Origin: Trema orientale | Taxonomy: Eukaryota; Streptophyta; Magnoliopsida; Rosales; Cannabaceae | Direction: 5' to 3' | Length of the DNA stretch: 64,000 bases | Assembly: GCA_002914845.1 (NCBI GenBank) | Contig: JXTC01000331.1 | Span: 62,001-126,000, forward strand | Shown: in pieces, positions 60,959 to 64,000 of the stretch | Layout: every line of letters starts with the position of its first letter | How positions within the stretch are numbered: the first letter of the stretch is position 1 | Translations under genes and position numbers: made by a program | Notes under the pieces: model-generated | What the model saw: only the letters and a program-made list of their open reading frames with translations | Databases searched by the model: none | What the model was told of the DNA's origin: nothing

Positions 60959-62684
60959 TATAGTCATGGATTTTTCAGTTAAGAGATCTACAATTTTACA
61001 ATGTATTGCCTACCACCATCTTCCTGGGGATGAAGTGATACTGAAAATGACCTAATTATATGAAGAAAAGAAAAGTTTACTCTTTAGATGGTTCCACAGT
61101 TTAGAAGTTTATATTTAGTTTCTTTTTTCTTTTCCTTTTTCCTTTCCCTTTTTTTTTTCCGGTAAACAATATTTAAATTTCAGGATTTTTGTTCCTAATT
61201 GCTTATTTCTTGCAAGGTACGTATTAAGAGACTTAAATTCGATTGTCTTTCATTTCAATTATCCAGTAACGTTAATATATGTTCTAAATGAGAACTAGTA
61301 ATAATTTTCTGAAATTTGTTGTATGTATGCTGGAAATTACGTTGTTGATCAGTTGAATAATTAGTGCTTTTTCAAGTGATGATAAAACTAAATATTTCTT
61401 TACATACGTATAGACCTAATTTCATGGAAAACTCTAGCTTACCTTCTTAAGGGAAGCTTTTATTATGGTTACCTGTATTATGGCTCTAGCTAGCTTACCT
61501 TCTTTCTTCTTGGATGAAATTAGGAAGAAGCGTTTAAGCACCTTATTTCACCAAATTATGGCTCTTATGAGTATGTGTATTAGGTTCTTGAGATCTCTCC
61601 CTTCCTCAAATTGGATATCTATATCTATGTATTCTTGAGAATCTCCCTGACTCAAATTGGATGTATACTTGTATACATATATATATATATATATATATGT
61701 ATAATTATGTATTGGTATATAGGCACACAAACAAAAATAAATGAATGAAAGTCGAGGCTTGTAGCTCTTATATACCTTAAGAAATCGATCAAATTAAATA
61801 ATTTACTTCTATTAATTTCAAGCAGAAGCATTTAGCAGTCTTTCTTTCTTTCTTTCTTTCCTTTCTTCCTTTTTTTTTTTTGTGGGATGGCTAGGTAAGA
61901 ATTAATGACAAATAAAGTCTCTCCTTCAATCTCTCAATATCAACATAAGTTCCTTTAAAGATCAATTAAGATCCTTAAAGGAAAGAAATTTGAGCAGAAA
62001 GAGGAGGATCACTGAAGTTTGTAGCATATATTTTAGTACATATATAAATATACTTTAGTTAATTAAAAGGAATCTGAAAGTGATAGCTAAGAAAGTTTAA
62101 ATAAGCTTGTTGAGTCCTTAGTAATTTGAATCCGAATAAGCTGGAACGAGATTAGCAAGAAATTGATAAGCACGAGGTCTAAACCTTTGAGTCACAGAAT
62201 AAACAAAATCCATGAAATATGTAGTTTTATCTTTAAGTTGCATGCGTACGTTTTGTTTTCTTTTATATAGTTTTCCAAGTAGAATATGACGTAATCACAA
62301 ATTTAAATAATTAATTAATGATTCTTTTTCGGTCCTATATCGGTCTGAGTGTATCTGGGGTTTCAAGAAACTTACCAGAATTGGTTTGAAGAAATAATGT
62401 GCATGACTGGATTAAACTTTTATGAGGATAAAATAAAACGTTATATGAACTGTGATATCAATGTGTAGACATTGTGTAATCATTCTTTTTGTTAGTCATT
62501 TTTCGGAAGGTATTTGAAAATAAGACTACATATATTGCCGGCATGTGTACTTTGATAAACATATATGGGATATATGAGGTAAGTGTAGTGTCTCATTGTC
62601 TCGGAAGTAATTAATTAGTATTTGGCTCCTCTTGAAAGATGGTTGTGATCATCTTTTTGTGTAGACATGTTTTATGAAAATTTA

Positions 62685-62770
62685 GAGTAACGTTATGAGA
62701 CACCTTAAATATCAGGCACCATACAAGGTATCGATTTTTTACTGAAAAGATGAAATGATACTTGTTACGC
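62685..62770. mobile_element. MITE, GAGTAATGYTAT family, truncated copy 5
   Basis: One end only, GAGTAACGTTATGAGACACC, then CAGGCACCATACAAGGTATC. The other end is missing, possibly cut by the sequence that follows. Confidence 0.45.
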
Positions 62771-62774
62771 TAAA

Positions 62775-64000
62775 ATGCATATAACCGCGAGTGCATGAGT
62801 CGTATACAAGTAATAAAGTGATAAGAGAATTGTTGATCCCACGAGAAATTAGGTATTAAATTGTCTCTAAGTACCGAAATTATCGTAACCTGACTTTATC
62901 TAGGCAACCAAACTAAATGAATTTATAATTGAATAAATACAAATATAAATATAAATATAAATATAAATATAAAATATAGAAACTCTATGCACAAATGTAC
63001 TAGGAGATTGAATTCACCTAACTATCAACTATTTCTTTTGATCACCTATTGTATTCAAATCAATTATTACTAGTTTATAAGCCAAGAAACCAAAAGTATT
63101 TCTACTCCCTCTCTCGAGTGTCGAGTGAAATCATTCCTAAATCTCGGTTCCAGTATCTCTATTCCAAACCTAGAAATTAAGAATTCATTATGTTCAATGG
63201 TTCTTTATTCATGGTTTCAAAGGAATTATAGGTTCTCTTAAACTCTACAAAATCTTAAGTTGTACTATTCTATAGTTGTTTCTAAAATTCCCTTTCTCAA
63301 GTTCCAAATTCTAGAAAATCAAATCATTCAACTAGTAGCTAATTAGTTGAGAAGCATTAAGCATGGAATAGTATAAATAAATTCAAGAACAATATCAAAG
63401 AACATATTAGAAATCAAGACATAGAATTAAAGTCTAAGTTACATTATTCCCCAAGCATATAACAATTAATTCAACATATGAGAATTTAACACTAATCTCA
63501 ATAAGAATTTCATATATCCAAATATATTCAATAATCAAACATAATACAAAATTTAAATGAGACTAGGGTGAGAAAGAGGATCAGAAAAATTTTTTTGTTG
63601 ATGTAGAACTTCAAGCTTCAATTCTTCAAGTAACTCTCTCAAGCTTCCTCTCCAAAATTTAGCTCCAAAGCTCTCTTCTCTCTATGAATTTTGAGCTCTC
63701 ACGTTTATGTTTTCTTTTCAACTCTCCACATATGAAATGGAGGATTAAGGATGTATAAAGAGCTCCAAGGAGACCTAGGCTAGGTGGGATGTCAACCATT
63801 CGATTAGATAGCATCAAGGGTCCAAATTGGCTCTAAAGACTCGCTAAAAACGCACTTTAGGACGCTGCATAGTGCTGCGGTGCTTCCTGATAAGTCTAGA
63901 ACTCAGCATGACAGCTTTTCTTCCCGATAGTGTCGTTTCTTCGTTTTACTTCTGTTTTGCCTGATTTTCATTGTGTTGCGTTCGTATCGGACTCAACTTT
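62775..64000. mobile_element. Possible noncoding LTR-retroelement remnant
   Basis: The phrase CGAGTGCATGAGTCGTATAC then AAGTAATAAAGTGATAAG, followed by GATCCCACGAGAAATTAG, recalls a motif common next to LTRs in plant gypsy-type elements. A short hexamer array (AATATA)n lies at 62938-62972. No protein domain is visible and the right side leaves the window. If real it is a broken fossil. Weak call. Confidence 0.3.

Larger units (their letters stand above)
58955..64000 (+). other. First intron of the SOC1-like gene (continues past window)
   Basis: No exon 2 (expected to begin with a sequence encoding roughly xMQxTIERY) is seen, so intron 1 exceeds 5 kb. Long first introns are common in MIKC genes and often carry regulatory sites. 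It holds TA tracts (60936-60958 and 61676-61697), a CTTT repeat (61841-61865), a MITE fragment and a possible retroelement remnant. Confidence 0.65.

Overview
This is nuclear DNA from a eudicot plant, probably a woody rosid (the rosid placement is inference). It is AT-rich with many microsatellites and small transposons. Host genes are split by GT-AG introns and their products are close to Arabidopsis proteins. Two undetermined bases (near 15987 and at 47640) show it comes from an assembly. There are no rRNA, tRNA, CRISPR or operon-like features.

Seven host genes can be built, five with every exon junction in phase. From left to right they are: UER1, a rhamnose-synthesis epimerase/reductase (minus, 3596-5589, 2 exons, 299 aa); a C2-type phospholipase D of the beta/gamma clade (minus, 9121-13093, 10 exons, 851 aa); an intronless L-type lectin receptor kinase whose kinase domain looks dead (minus, 19971-22013, 680 aa); KNAT7, a class II KNOX homeobox gene (minus, 23966-28978, 5 exons, 289 aa); a MINDY1/2-type deubiquitinase (minus, 37118-42692, 11 exons, 683 aa); MS1, a tapetal PHD-finger regulator (plus, 44659-47543, 3 exons, 698 aa); and the first MADS exon of a SOC1-like gene (plus, 58773-58954), whose first intron runs past the right edge. 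The genes do not form a pathway. MINDY and MS1 are divergent neighbours.

The space between genes is mostly repeats. The left edge holds a broken Ty1/copia fossil with its 5' LTR at 2387-2961. There is a hAT-like element with a decayed 8-bp target duplication (7142-7979). At least five copies of a small MITE family begin GAGTAATGYTAT. Tourist-like MITEs, two opposite-facing elements embedded in (TA)n tracts (like rice Micron), and a tRNA-derived SINE with a clear target duplication (57192-57512) are also present. AT-rich repeat families recur at 35-37 kb and 50-53 kb.

I see no undescribed multi-gene system. The most interesting observations are a diverged direct duplication of the MINDY leader and promoter placed just past the 3' end of MS1 and pointing into it; the degenerate receptor kinase; the MINDY protein with a long insert carrying a ubiquitin-interacting-like motif and a CaaX-like tail; the two-tier tandem repeat filling the UER1 intron; and the TA-flanked Micron-like pair.
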